64,000 bases of DNA, from assembly GCF_003711515.1 (NCBI RefSeq), contig NW_021167083.1, positions 653,697 to 717,696 on the forward strand, read 5' to 3'. How positions within the stretch are numbered: position 1 is the stretch's first letter; each line of letters opens with the position of its first letter. A program made the position numbers and the translations under genes. The DNA is from Sodiomyces alkalinus F11. Its lineage: Eukaryota; Ascomycota; Sordariomycetes; Glomerellales; Plectosphaerellaceae. Positions 11,812 through 23,514 of this stretch are shown piece after piece. The notes under the pieces were generated by a model. It was given only the letters and a program-made list of their open reading frames with translations. It had not been told where the DNA came from and ran no database searches.

Positions 11812-12920
11812 CCTACCCGCAACTTAATAACGTCGCAAGAGAAAAAAGGTGTTCCTGGGACACACAGGCCTTGTCTGGGGACTCGGGATTGCTATGTGAA
11901 GAGTTGAGTTATGGCGTTTGCCGATGAGTGGAGGGGCCAAAAGAAAAAGAAAAGGCCGAGAAGCGCGATGAGGATATGCTTTTTCACAAGATGAGACTAA
12001 TCTCTACCCGCCTAGTGTTCGTTCGTGTGGCCAGATTTATAGGGGTAGCTCCAAGGCCAGGACGAAGGAGTCAATAGCCGTCAGGAGGTCGCCACCCAAC
12101 CTTACCCGGAAACTTGCAGTCTTGTTGGCTGGACTTTACCCGCTAGATCGGGTTGATCTTTCTTTCCTCTGCCTTTCTCTTCTTTCTCTCGGAAAGAACG
12201 ACTCCGAGGTTGCCTCCTTGACATCTGGCCATGCGTGTGGGTGGTACGACTCATACTCAGCGGCCCTTTTATCGGTGGATCAGGGCAACAGGCCAAGTCA
12301 TGAAAGCCGGGCAAGCAAGCAAGCAGACCAGACCTCCCGGGGCGCAATGGCCAATGGCTTTCTCAGAGCCCGGTCAAGCAGCAACAGCCTGCGATGCTCA
12401 GTCACGTCGAGAAGACACAAGAGAGTCGGGGCCGGCCGTCATACGGAGGACACACTTTCCTCGTTACACGGCGAGAGATTCGCTTACCAGAGGGAGGAGG
12501 GAATAGGGTGGCGAGAGGTCAAAGAAAGCAAGCAAACTGCGTGTGAACGTGACTCTTGGTCATTTCTGTTTATCGGGCAACACTCATCCGAGTCAACGCC
12601 AGCGAAGCGGATCGGACTGGGTCATACAGACTCAGCAAACTATCTACACTGCCAATCAATGCCGAGCAATGTGATACGCACTGAGGGAGATGACATCAAA
12701 TTCTCTACTCTCTGAATCCATGGTGTTCCTGCGATCAAGTATGGGATTAGGACGGGGGTTGTATGTACATTCCCGAGGGGGATCAGAGGGGCATTGTCAA
12801 ACTCATAATACATGGTAAAAGCGTATTATTTACAAGCCATTTTCACGTACAAAAGAAGGGAACCCAGTGCCTCCCTCCCCTTCATTCCGCTCCAACTCTC
12901 TCTGCTAGAATCCCACCAGC
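11812..12920. other. Intergenic between secreted protein and MAPEG gene
   Basis: No supported gene. A 197-codon open frame on the plus strand at 12122-12715 has no domain and no coding-like composition. A second TATA-like element (minus strand CCTATAAAT) lies near 12040. Confidence 0.5.
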
Positions 12921-13777
12921 TCAGACCGAAAGGGCACGGGCAGCCTTGAAGTAGAGAGTGAAAGTGATGCCCTGGGCGACGAACCAAAAGAGGCTGCGCA
13001 GAGGAGCGAAGCGGCGGTTGTCCTGGAGAACGACGTAGGTGTAGGCGAAGAGGACACGGGCGACCAGGTAGCCGAGGGAGAGGCCGTTGACGACGCAAGG
13101 ATCGACGCCGGAGAAGACAGCGGCGGCGACGGCGACGGCGTGGTAGCCGAGGGTTTCGATGGCGTTTTCCGAAGCGCCCTTGGCTCGGATGATGCGGCTC
13201 TTGATCTAGTTTTTTTTCTCCCCCGGTAAGAAGACTGTGGGTGGAATCCTTGGGGTGATGAAGGGAGGAGGAGGACATGAACGGAGATGGAAGGAAAGGA
13301 CAGGACTGGGAAAGGAACGAAAAGGGAAAGAAGGGGCGGGTTTTGCATGGGAAGGCAGCGACGAAGAGTCAGGAAGTGAAGACAGGAGAAGTACGCACCC
13401 GCTTGTCGAGCGTCTCGTCTTTCTCAACCCGCTGGAGCAACTTGCGAGGCTCGTGGATGTCCGCGTTGGAACGCGCGAGTGATAAGGCGTAGCCGCTAGG
13501 GACGAGAGCAAGGAAAAGGGCGGCCGGGATCTAGATGGACAACATTAGCTCGAAATGATCCAGTCATTGGGTCCGTTTCCCGATTCATCTCTAATGGGTT
13601 TCCTTCTTTCTCTCACTCGTCACCAGCCCTCATGTTTGCGATTGCGAACAGAGAAAGATGATGAGGAGATACTTGAGAAGAGGCGCGAGAAACAATATAC
13701 CCAGCAGAGAACCTAAGACTCACAGTGTAGAGGGCAAGGCCCTTCTGGGACAAGTCGAGACCAAGGGAGCAAGCCAT
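12921..13777 (-). CDS. MAPEG-family membrane protein
   Basis: Three exons (13777-13724, 13530-13399, 13205-12921) give 156 residues with phase-0 junctions throughout. The MAPEG fold of about four membrane helices is visible. The first helix is IPAALFLALVPSGYALSLAR. After it comes a charged loop, then RIIRAKGASENAIETLGYHAVAVAAAVFSG with the family's Arg/Asn/Glu-containing segment, then LSLGYLVARVLFAYTYVVLQ and SLFWFVAQGITFTLYFKAA. MAPEG proteins are trimeric membrane enzymes of glutathione and eicosanoid metabolism; the fungal members mostly have unknown substrates. The length matches the family (about 140-160 residues). The short first exon (18 codons) was placed by its ATG, its GTGAGT donor and frame continuity. 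Family assignment is good; enzymatic activity is not shown by the sequence. Confidence 0.8.
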
Positions 13778-14814
13778 GATGGTTGATTGTTTTTGTTCGT
13801 TTATTACTTCTTTTTCAGAGGGACGTTTTGAACAGGAGGCGGCGAAAAACTGAAAATAGTTAGGGAAGGATAAAGGCGCTATGTTATACCTTAGTGATTA
13901 TCTTCACGGGGGATGACGCTGTTTTAAAGTAGGATTTGGGCCACGGAGACAATAGCTCAGAAGGAAAAATGCTCTAGCTTGCGGATGCCTTGGCAACAGC
14001 AAAGTACTCCGCAACATCCGTAACATTGGGCCACCTCCTGATCTTCTTTGGTACCTTAGTTAATTCCTCATCCTCATTAGTGGTTGCTTCGGAGAAGTTT
14101 AGCCCCGTGCCTTACTAATAGGCATAACATGGGTGGTAGGAGGATCAAATTGGGCCGGGCTTGTCGTAAACATGCATCTATATCTATTCGTATTGGTCAG
14201 TATTACGCGGTCGTAGGATAAAACTCGTTCCAAGTCGAACCCTTACTATTATTGACGGCAAAGCGTGTTTCGCCAGCGGAGTCGGGACTTGGGACAGGGC
14301 CATCACAAAACTTATGGCGGAGTTTGTTATCGTCTTTTGATGATCCCGGGAAATTTGTTATCCCGATTGTCCGACTTTCTGGCGGAGCAATGGAACCATT
14401 GACCAATTGACCAATCAAAGATGCACCGGCTGCGTCCTACTCCGTCCGTCCGCATGGATGCCTGCGGAATCAAAGGTACAAAAATAGGTGCCTAATGGCC
14501 CATTTCATGTGGCAGTCAGTACTGAAGTGCCGAGTAATTACGGATACCCCGAACGAGACTCGCTCTTCGATTCCCTCCCCTACGTCGTAGATGGACGAGC
14601 TGCCTACCTTGTCCTCGTTGAGGCAAGTAGAGGAAACGACACTCAGCTGCTGATATCGAGACATCATGACTCTCGGCATATCGGTCATTCCCATTCCTTT
14701 ACTGGAACGCCTTGCCGTTATGTACTTTTCAAATTTTAGTATATTCACGAGAATCGGGTTCGGATCGACGTACGGATACAGACGCTCTACTGAAACAACT
14801 CCCCCGAAATCTTA
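13778..14814. other. Intergenic, nothing recognised
   Basis: Short frames only. The region holds the promoter of the MAPEG gene and the downstream region of the GH28 relic. Confidence 0.55.
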
Positions 14815-15610
14815 CTAGTCAACGAGGGTTATAGTCCCGGACCGGCCAGGGAGGGTCAATTCAATGGATGCCCTCTCCTCCTCGCACTTATCGGCCAGCG
14901 CAGCCTGCGCCTCCTCGCTATCGAAAGAAACGTAAGGCACGCCCAGGTCACTGTCGATCCCGTCACAGATGACCACCGGCTCGCCCCCGCAGGGCGACGT
15001 GACGTTGAAGTTCTCGAACCTGATGTTGCGGCACGTAGCGGCCTCCGTGTTGGTCGAGCAGCGGACGCGAGCGACGGCCCGCCCGTTGGCCCCGCTCGAG
15101 TAGCCGCGGAAGTTCTCGAAGAGCACGTTGGTCACGTTCATCTTGGACGGGTGGCGCCGGCTCGTCTCCGGGTCGATGTTGAAATAGCAAGACTCAAGCG
15201 AGATGGGCCACACGCCGTTGGCCGTGCAGAAATTGCGGAACGTCACGTTGTCCACGAAGCCCTCGGCCACCTCCGGCCCCGCCCACACCTTGATCCGCGC
15301 CCCCGTTGTCGCCGTTCAGCATCCACACGTTTTCGATCACCACGTCCTTGACGAACACGAACTCGCCCTCATACTGGCCCAGCGAGCCCAGCGACTGCCC
15401 GTGCGAGTTTGTTGCAGTACATCGTGTCCACGTGGACGTCCGTGTTGTTCGACTTGGGCGAGAAGCAGTCGTCGTCCGAGTCGACCCAGACCCGTTCCAT
15501 CTTGATGTGCTCCACGTTCAGCGAGTTGAAGAAGTCGCCGTTCTTGGGCTCCACCGACGCGTTGTTGGACTTGGCTTCGACGATGACGTCCCGGTACGTG
15601 ATATACTTGG
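14815..15610 (-). pseudogene. GH28 polygalacturonase-like relic, truncated, two frameshifts
   Basis: Three consecutive frames on the minus strand together read as the C-terminal half of a glycoside hydrolase family 28 enzyme (parallel beta-helix pectinase). The first frame (15610 to about 15410) has VWVDSDDDCFSPK with the catalytic Asp pair. The second (about 15408-15302) has NSHGQSLGSLGQY, the catalytic-His motif. The third (about 15300-14815) has ARIKVWAG, the substrate-binding RIK motif, and runs to a normal stop. Each frame change looks like a single extra base inside a homopolymer: A near 15408-15411 and G (C on the plus strand) at 15300-15304. A splice acceptor (TTTCTGTAG) precedes the first frame, but the N-terminal half of the enzyme is not found upstream apart from a possible fragment (IDPAWPVVSY) near 15755. 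The codon choice is still GC-rich, so the decay is recent or the frameshifts are sequencing errors. Confidence 0.7.
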
Positions 15611-16400
15611 CTACAGAAACCCATGAGCCTCTCTTCGCCTCTCAGCCCACTCAGGAGTCAGGGCAGTTCTTATTATAGAGTCGTGTCTCAACAGGTAACA
15701 GGTAAGAGTTCACTCGCAGTCAACGATATCCTACGCTCCCAGCGCCAACAGAGTACGACACGACTGGCCAGGCTGGGTCGATCTCTTCGAAGTAGGCGGT
15801 GCTCGTGAATCATTCAGCGATGGCTAGTGAGGACGGAAGGTCCAAGATTATTAACCGCTAGATGTAGTAATAAGGCCCAAAAGTCACGTCGACTACCTGT
15901 TGGCGGCGACTGCTTACAAGTACCAAACCAAAGGGGGGCGGGCCTTCACGGATGGGGATGGGGGCCGGCACTGAGGTGGCACAAGGAAACAAAACTAAGG
16001 TACCTTACTTTACCGCGAGGAAGGTACAGCATCTGAAGCCTCGAGGTATAAAGTCACTGGGTCCGGACCGGCGTCAGCTACTGTGCCAAGAACCCGCAAG
16101 AGGGTTGACCGATTCCCGGCCGGTTGAGGTGGAGACTTCGGGAGGTAGCCAGCTCCGAAACAAGGGCGGAGGATCCGCGATTGCGGAGAAGGGCAGGTAG
16201 CGGGTCAAAGTTAGCGGGTCCAGCTCCTCCGTACTTCGTAGGACCAGTTGGCGATACAGTCGAACATTATGCACTTCCGAATCTGGAGGCGTACAACGTA
16301 CAGAGAAGACGGTAACGTCGGAAGTGGATTGAAGACGTCGAGTTTCAAGCAAACATGAGATGGTGCTCTTTATGTTTTTAGTTGCACGAACACAGGACTC

Positions 16401-16420
16401 GTACGTACGTACGTACGTAC
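16401..16420. repeat. (ACGT)5 self-complementary microsatellite
   Basis: Five tandem copies of a self-complementary tetranucleotide, GTAC read in register, followed by ATACAG. It is intergenic. Confidence 0.8.
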
Positions 16421-17059
16421 ATACAGCTGGGCAGTCTTGCTGGGTTAGCCAGGGCTGAAGAGACACACTACACTCCCATCTGTGAGCTCAGCCATGCTCC
16501 GTAGTAGAGCAACGAAGGTAATAAGCAACCAAGATGGTAACTCAAGTGAGCCGATGAACCCTTACCTAATACGGCAACCAGGATCGACTGTCTTTTTGTG
16601 TCTTTATCCGGGAACACGCTCTGTCAATTTGTCGATCACTCCAACCCGACGAGACCGTTGGTGCTGTCATGTGTCAACGCCAGGCGTAATAAGGTTTGCG
16701 AAGCGGCCCCTCCAACACGACTCGTGCAGGGAGAACCGTCCATCTGGCCAAGGTCATGGTGAATGGTGAAAACGTGTATCGAGCTGAATGAGTAAGGTAG
16801 TGAGCAGTTGTACACACTGAGAAGTTGAACGAATGAGTAGCCAGAGTCAAAGTCGATAACAGGCGATACGGAATCATCCGGACAGGACATCCGAATGTTG
16901 AGCACTGGGGGACTCGGTTGACTGTGGGCGCGAAGAGTGTACTCAAGATGAGGTTATTGTTGTTGCCTTTCGTGCTTGAGCGGGGCTGTTGAGGTGTAGG
17001 GAGGAAGCCTAATGACGAATGACGAACTAAAAATCTCAAGAACTGATAAGAGGAGAAAC

Positions 17060-17113
17060 GGGGAAGGGCAAGGGCAAGGGGGTGAGGGTGAGGGTGAGGT
17101 GAGGGTGAGGGTG
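17060..17113 (+). repeat. G-run repeat with G-quadruplex potential
   Basis: At least seven runs of three or more G are separated by short CAA or TGA spacers, mostly units of GGGTGA and GGGCAA. The plus strand satisfies the usual G3+N1-7 quadruplex rule more than once. No function is shown. Confidence 0.7.
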
Positions 17114-17932
17114 GTGACGAAAAAGTGGAAAGTGGGAAAGTGATTCGTAGGTACAGAGGTACGTAATTATTAGTACATGAGGTAGGTACTTTATGAAGGG
17201 TGAGGAAAGAAGTCTTGGTGGTCATTTCCGGCTTCTGACTTTGAAATAAAGAGGGACCGTTTTACACACTGTGGTTAGTAATCTTCTACATCCTAGACAA
17301 CAAACTTCCACATCTCTTATATAAGATACTGATACAGAGTATATCTCCGACAGTATTAATATTGCATTTTATACCGTACAGCACCCCGTTCCCCTTCGAT
17401 TTTTTTACGGAAAGTTCTTATTTCCCTATCGTCTCTTCCTTAGGTACCTTATTTGATCTAAAAGTCTTCGAAGTACCTTCGTACCTTCCAACATAAGGTA
17501 GGTACCTAACTTCGTACTTTATACAAGTATTTCGCACCGTACCACGGTTAAGGGGAAAGAGTCCCACCCGCAGGGGGGTCAAGCCAAACACGTTCTAGGG
17601 AGTTCCAGTATGACTATTACCACTAAGCACTCGCCGTTTCCGCCAGTCACCATTTCACCCCCAAACATCTTAACACCACCTCGTAATAGCACCAAGCCCC
17701 AGCATCCCCTTCCCCCCCCCCCGATATTCGCATTCCGAAGAAAGGAAAGAAAAAAAAGTCGGTCGCCGCCAAACCCCAAGCCATCCAGCCAACCCGTCAA
17801 TCGCGATCAATCACCACAACCACACCACCCCCTTTTCATCACTTCCGATCGTGGATTTCATCTCGATAGACCGTGCTGATTCCACTGGTCGATTCGTTTC
17901 CCCCGAAAACGGATGTCGCCGCGACTGATGCT

Positions 17933-20900
17933 ATGACTGAGGTCGGGCCAGCCGACCGCACCAGGCTTTTGCGATCAAAACGCAATGATACAAAGTTAGT
18001 AATGTCATCATTCGATAGAGCTCTCTTTTCCGATTCCAACGATATCAAATTTCTTGTGTTAACGTCGTACAGTTCAATTGTGACGTCGCGAAAGCGCAAG
18101 TTGAGCCAGCTCTATGCCGTAGCGACCGAGCATCATGGCCTCCCTAGCGATTTCGCAAAGTCCAACGCGGCCTCCGCCCACTCACCTCATTTACACTTCT
18201 TGTCGAGATCCGGTATCTCACGGTAAGCCTTTCCCCCGGATCCTAATTCACAATCATACTCCCGCCCATGTTACTTTCCTCCGTCCTTTATTAATTGATT
18301 CCCTCCTCCGTCATGTACATCTCTCTCTTCACATGCCTAACATCTTTTTACTAGGGACACCATCATTGATGACCGGAGTGTGCCTACGCGACATAATTTC
18401 CCCTACGACAGTTTAAAACATTTCATTTCAAAGTCGGAGACCTTCGCCGCTCTTGCCCCATCCGCCTCTCCTGCGCAGCCCGCTGGTCTTGATGCTTCCT
18501 CGCGGTTCCGGATTACACCTGCTCCTGCCGCTAGAACTTCGAATGCGAATGCGACTGCGACTTCACCCGCAACCCTTCGTCCTAGTCCTGCTCCCCCGTC
18601 CGGCCGTGATGGCCCTACACCGCCCACGCAGCTGTCCTCGACCCTTGCGCCGTCCCCGAAACTTCCCAACGGCATATCCGCACCGCCACCGCCATCCCGT
18701 TTCGGCGCCGCTGCCCCGACAGACACTTCTTCGCCGCGAGCTCCCCAGGAAGCCTCTGCCTCGCCAGTAGCACCCACAGCCACGCCCACACCCTCACTGA
18801 ATGTCGCGACCCCTGACCATTCATCCATCGCATCTGGAGTGAGCAAGGATTCGGCGGAAACAAGTCTAACGGCGGGCCGGGCTTCAGTTCAGCAGCAGCG
18901 GAGTGAAAAGGGATTCGAGCCTGCACCTGTGCGGCCTCTTGCACCTCGTGTTCTCCCTCAGGAGTCTTCGCAACCGACGACCCAGCTACAGAGCACGAAG
19001 GCAGGGACAACGCAGCCTTCTGAGACAAACACAGCCTTACACGAACCGTTCAAAGTCACCGAAGCCGTTTTCCCTTCAGGATCCGCCACACAACCAACCG
19101 CGATATCTCAGGCGCGCAATGTGTCGACAGACATCGGTTCAGATCACGAGCAATCCGGGAAGCCTGGTCTCAGGAATGGGAATGTTGACCGACCAGTCAA
19201 AACGAACGGGGCTGCAGATCAGCGGCCCAGGGATGACGTGCAGAATGGAGTTGACGGGGTGGAGGTTCAAGTGCCGGACGGTCCGGAGGCGCAATTGCTG
19301 GAGGAGTCGGTGAGGCTCAAGAAGGCTGCAACTGATCGGCCGGCCGAAGCGCAACCAGCCAAACTTCCGCCGAGCATACGTGAGGGAACGACTGACTTGC
19401 CGCCTCGACCTTCAGAGTCCGATGTTCTCAAGGCTGCCGGAGACTCTACCTCTCACTTCGTTTCTCCTACTCCCAACGGGGCGATGACTGAGTCGAAGCC
19501 TCAGCCCGACGATCAGGGATTATCTGAAGATCGCATGGAGGTGGATCAACGAGATGGAGCTCAAACGGCTGGTCAAACCAGTCCTCCGGAACCAGGAGTT
19601 ATTCCGACCCGCAAACCGATCAAGACCATGCCCCCCCCTCAACCATCCCTACCTTCGACGAGGCCGGACACGACCCCAGTTGTTGAACGCGCCGTCACTC
19701 GAGTGTCCACTGGAGCTATCCGACAGAAATCAGTGTCGGAAATTCTCGGAGAAACACCTCGCTCATCACACCCCTCTCCTGACAGATCAATCACCGTTAA
19801 TGCACCATCTAGCCAACTGACTCCTCTCACGTCTACTCCACAGTCTTCAACTTTCAGGCCGCGGAGCAGACCTTCACGACGGAAGGACAAAGGAAAAGGC
19901 AAGGTTTCTACTGTGGTCTTTGGTAAGTCGCAAAAGGGCTCGACTGAAAAGGCCACGGAGTCGAAGCAACAGAAGCCAGAGGGCTTCCTCCCCACCGACG
20001 ACTACTTCATCCCCCTCTTCGTCCAAGGCTTCACGCAGTCCTCGAAATGGATGAAGCCAATCGAGGTTGTCCTGAATCAAGCCCACAAGGCCGTCTCGAC
20101 AGCGGATGCCAATATCGCGCTCCTGGACAACCAAGCTTGCCGGGTCCTGCGACGCGTCTACAACCTCCAGCAACAAGACAAATGGCTTCTCCGACAGCCC
20201 AAGAGGTGCCCAGAGCCGGTAAGACAGCAGTCGCACTGGGACGTGCTTCTCCAGGAAATGAAGTGGATGCGGACCGACTTTCGGGAAGAGAGGAAATGGA
20301 AGATGGCCCTGGCACGGAACCTCGCCAACGCCTGTGCAGAGTGGGTTGCTTCTAGCCCCGAAGACCGAAAGGCGCTTCAGGTGAATGCGATAATACCACC
20401 AACGCCGGAAGCCGTTGCCGACGGCGACATCACGATGGCGGATTCAAACCAGGATGCACTTGCCCCCCAACCTACACCAGACCTAATCTCGGGAGACGCC
20501 GGCACCCCCGGCCAAATCGACGAACCGCGCGATGACATCTTGGACACTGTGGCGCCATCTGCCATCTTTGCTCTCCAGGACGACGAAATCGTTTTCGCCA
20601 TGCGGCATTCGCCCACAGCAGATTCCCTGCTTGAGGAGTTGCCTATGTATGGAACCCCTCTAGACGTGCCCAGCTACAGCCTCGCCGGACCAATAGTCGA
20701 CCCCGACGCGCACTGGAAACGACCGGCGTTGCCGCTCAACAAGTATGTCGAGGGCCAAATGAAACTACTGTCAGACGGGCCTCCACGGAAGCGTAGCCGA
20801 CTGGAGCATGAGCAAGAAGAAGATGACGACGAGGACGGCGTTGTGTTTGGAGAGCAAGGTTCCAACAGGGCTAATCTTCTTCCGGAGAGCTCGGAAGTGG

Positions 20901-23514
20901 CACTCTTTGATGTGAACATGAAGCCGATTCGCGATCGTCTCCATGCCAGCCATCAATTCCGACCTCCGGCTGAGTACAACATGCCGACGCAGTCATTCTA
21001 CGAAAGCCGCCACCCATCACAGTGGACCCCCGCAGAGGATGAGGAGCTCCGGTCACTGGTGCGGCAACACTCATATAATTGGTCCTTTATCTCCGACATC
21101 CTGGCACCAACCTCCCTGTTCTCTTCAGGAGCTGAGAGGCGCACGCCCTGGGAGTGCTTTGAGCGCTGGATTAACCTGGAGGGCCTCCCGTCAGACATGC
21201 AGAAGACACAATACTTCAAGTCTTACCTGAACAGGATCGAAGCTGCTCAGCGCGTAATTATGCAGCATAACCAGCAGCTCGCACAGCAACAACAGCAGCA
21301 GCAGCAACAGCAGCAGCACCAACAACAGCAGTCTTCAGGAGGAGCTGTGCCTCCAGGATCTGCGGGGCCAAATGGCCCACCAACACCGCTGCCACGTAGG
21401 CGTCCGAGTTCCACTCCGGTGAGGGTGGAGAGGAGACGTCAGCAGAAGCATCTTACTCTAATCGACGCAATGAGGAAGCTGGCCAAGAAACGCGAAGCTG
21501 CCGCCCAGAAACAGCAACAAGCTTCTCAGTCGGCGGCGATGCGCAAGGCAAACGAAGCTGCACAACCGCAGATTGGGCCTAGAAAGACGCCCAGCGATTA
21601 TAGCTTGATGCGGTGGCAACGCGACCAGGCCCTCGCCGAATCGGTATCACAGGCCTACCAACGCCAGGAGTTACAGCGAAAGGTAAGGACTGCAGCGACT
21701 AGCCTAACCCCGATGTGTCGTTGCTTGCAGATGCTAACTTGCCTCCCTAGCTGGCCTTGCAAGCACGCGCCCAGGGCCACAAGACCCAGGTGCCCGCTAC
21801 TCCCGGTGGCACTCACGGGGTGCCGAATAACGCGGCGGCTCAGCTGAACATGGCCCGGACCAACAGCGCGAACCAGGCTGCTGCTGGACAAGCCCGGGGC
21901 CGTGTGCCTATACAGACACCGCAAGCCGCAATGACACCCATCGCAAACCAGCAGCAGATGGGTGGCCTAGTTCCTCCGATACCGATAAATGGCGCTTCTG
22001 CAGCCCAGATTCAAGCCGCCATGCAGGCGCAGCACCAACAGCAACAGGCCCAGCAACAGGCCCAGCAACAGGCCCAGCAGCAGCAGCAGCAGCAACGGAT
22101 GCCGATGCAAACACCTCAGGCCAATGCTATGTTGCAAGCGCGACGGATATCCGAACAACAACGGCATGCCGTCCAGATGCAGCAACACCAGGGCCAACAG
22201 ATGCATCAGCAGGGTACGCCGGGGCCCCCATCTCACTCACCACCCTTGCGGAACAACGTCAATGGTGGTGCCGGCGTCGGGCCCTTTGATCATAACATGC
22301 CCAATGGCGTCAGCCAACACAACTTTATGGCTAGCGCACAAGCCATGATGGCATCGCTGAACGGCGCCAATGGCACGGGCATGTCTACCCCTCCCGCCAG
22401 CGGACTGCATATGCCCAATGGACCGGCAGGCTCACCTCGCGCTTTGGGAACGCATACTCAGAACAATGCTATCACCGCCCAATTGGCTTCACTCGAAGCT
22501 CAGCTGAGGGCAAAGAACCCGCAGTTGTCCCCCGAGCAGGCTCATCGACTGGCCCAGGAACATGTGACGCGGTATCTGATGCATCGGCATAACATGACTA
22601 GCATGTCCCAATCGGCCATGAACGCCGCGGCAGGTGGCGGGAGCCCTGGGGTCGCATCACCAGGCATGACAAACGGTATCACCGCCACACCAAGTCCTCA
22701 CCAATATGCCGCTCTCCTCAGACAGCAGCAACAGCAGCAGCAGGCGGCCCAAGTGGCTGCCGCCGCTCAACTGGGGCAGCAAGTTCAGCCAGGGCAACAG
22801 CCAACGCCGCAACAGCAGCATCGGTCTCCGCAACCTCGGCAGCAGACACCTACGCAGCACCTCCGCCAGCCACAGCCACATCCGCAACAGCACCAAGCGC
22901 AGCAAGGTCAGCAGCAACGTGCAGCGTCGCAGCAATCTTCGCCCGTCCCGCAACAGCAGCAACAACCCCAGCTCTATCCCCAGCCTCCTCGAGCTCCGTC
23001 TCAGCCCCAACCTCAGGTCCAGCCTCAAGCTCAAGCGCAGACTTTCGTGCAAGGGCGGACACAAACTCCAGGACAAGCTCCAGGACAGGTTCAAGGAAAA
23101 CCTCAAGGTCAGCCTCAAGGACAGCCTCAGGGGCAACCTCGGGGACAATCGCAGCCACAGGCTCAGGGACAGCCTCAATCACAGTCGCAGGGACAACCTC
23201 GGGTGCAACCACAGGGTCAGTCTCAGGGTCAGAGTCAGGGCCAGCCTCAGATGCAACCTCAGCCGAAACCTCAACTACCACCCCAGCCACAACCCCAGGC
23301 TCAATCGCAGGCGCAACCTCAACCGTTGCCTCAAGCTCAGGCTCCACCATCTGCTCCCACACCGGCTCCAGCACAGGTCCCAACGCCGACCCCAACACAG
23401 GCTCCAGTGCAAACCCAGGCCCAAGCTCAAGCCCAAGCCCAAGCTCAAAATCCAGCTCAGGCAACACCGCCTCCCCAGCGCCAAGCCAGTGGAAGCGCGA
23501 CTCCTGCAGCGTAA
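17933..23514 (+). CDS. VID21: NuA4 scaffold Vid21/Eaf1 (HSA and SANT domains)
   Basis: Four exons (17933-17994, 18073-18222, 18355-21682, 21751-23514) code for 1767 residues. Vid21/Eaf1 is the platform subunit of the NuA4 histone H4/H2A acetyltransferase complex. The N-terminus carries LLRSKRNDT, then across the first splice SIVTSRKRKLSQLYAVAT, the conserved start of this family. An HSA domain (actin/Arp-binding) lies at about residues 617-700 (DDYFIPLFVQGFTQSSKWMK...REERKWKMALARNLA). A Myb/SANT domain lies at about 957-1020 (WTPAEDEELRSLVRQHSYNW...WECFERWI). Poly-Gln follows near 1045, and the last 650 residues are Gln/Pro-rich, likely disordered activation-type sequence. The ATG at 17933 is the first in the frame; the upstream GTG at 17873 is unlikely. 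The first intron is 78 nt, a multiple of three without a stop. The gene is tail to tail with the PUF gene. Confidence 0.92.

Larger units (their letters stand above)
15611..17932. other. Intergenic upstream of VID21
   Basis: No supported gene in 2.3 kb. The stretch contains an (ACGT)n tract, a G-rich repeat (17060-17113), GGTACC/CCTA-type motifs at 17430-17520, and a C-rich plus-strand leader just before the VID21 start. The longest open frames (minus 17225-16674 and minus 16466-16074) are low-complexity readings without a domain. Confidence 0.55.

Noticed and set aside
12122..12715. 197-codon plus-strand frame
   Set aside because: No recognisable motif, codon usage unlike the neighbours, and no clear promoter or splice context.
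16674..17225. 183-codon minus-strand frame
   Set aside because: It runs through the G-rich repeat, giving a Pro/His/Ser low-complexity reading; no domain or splice support.
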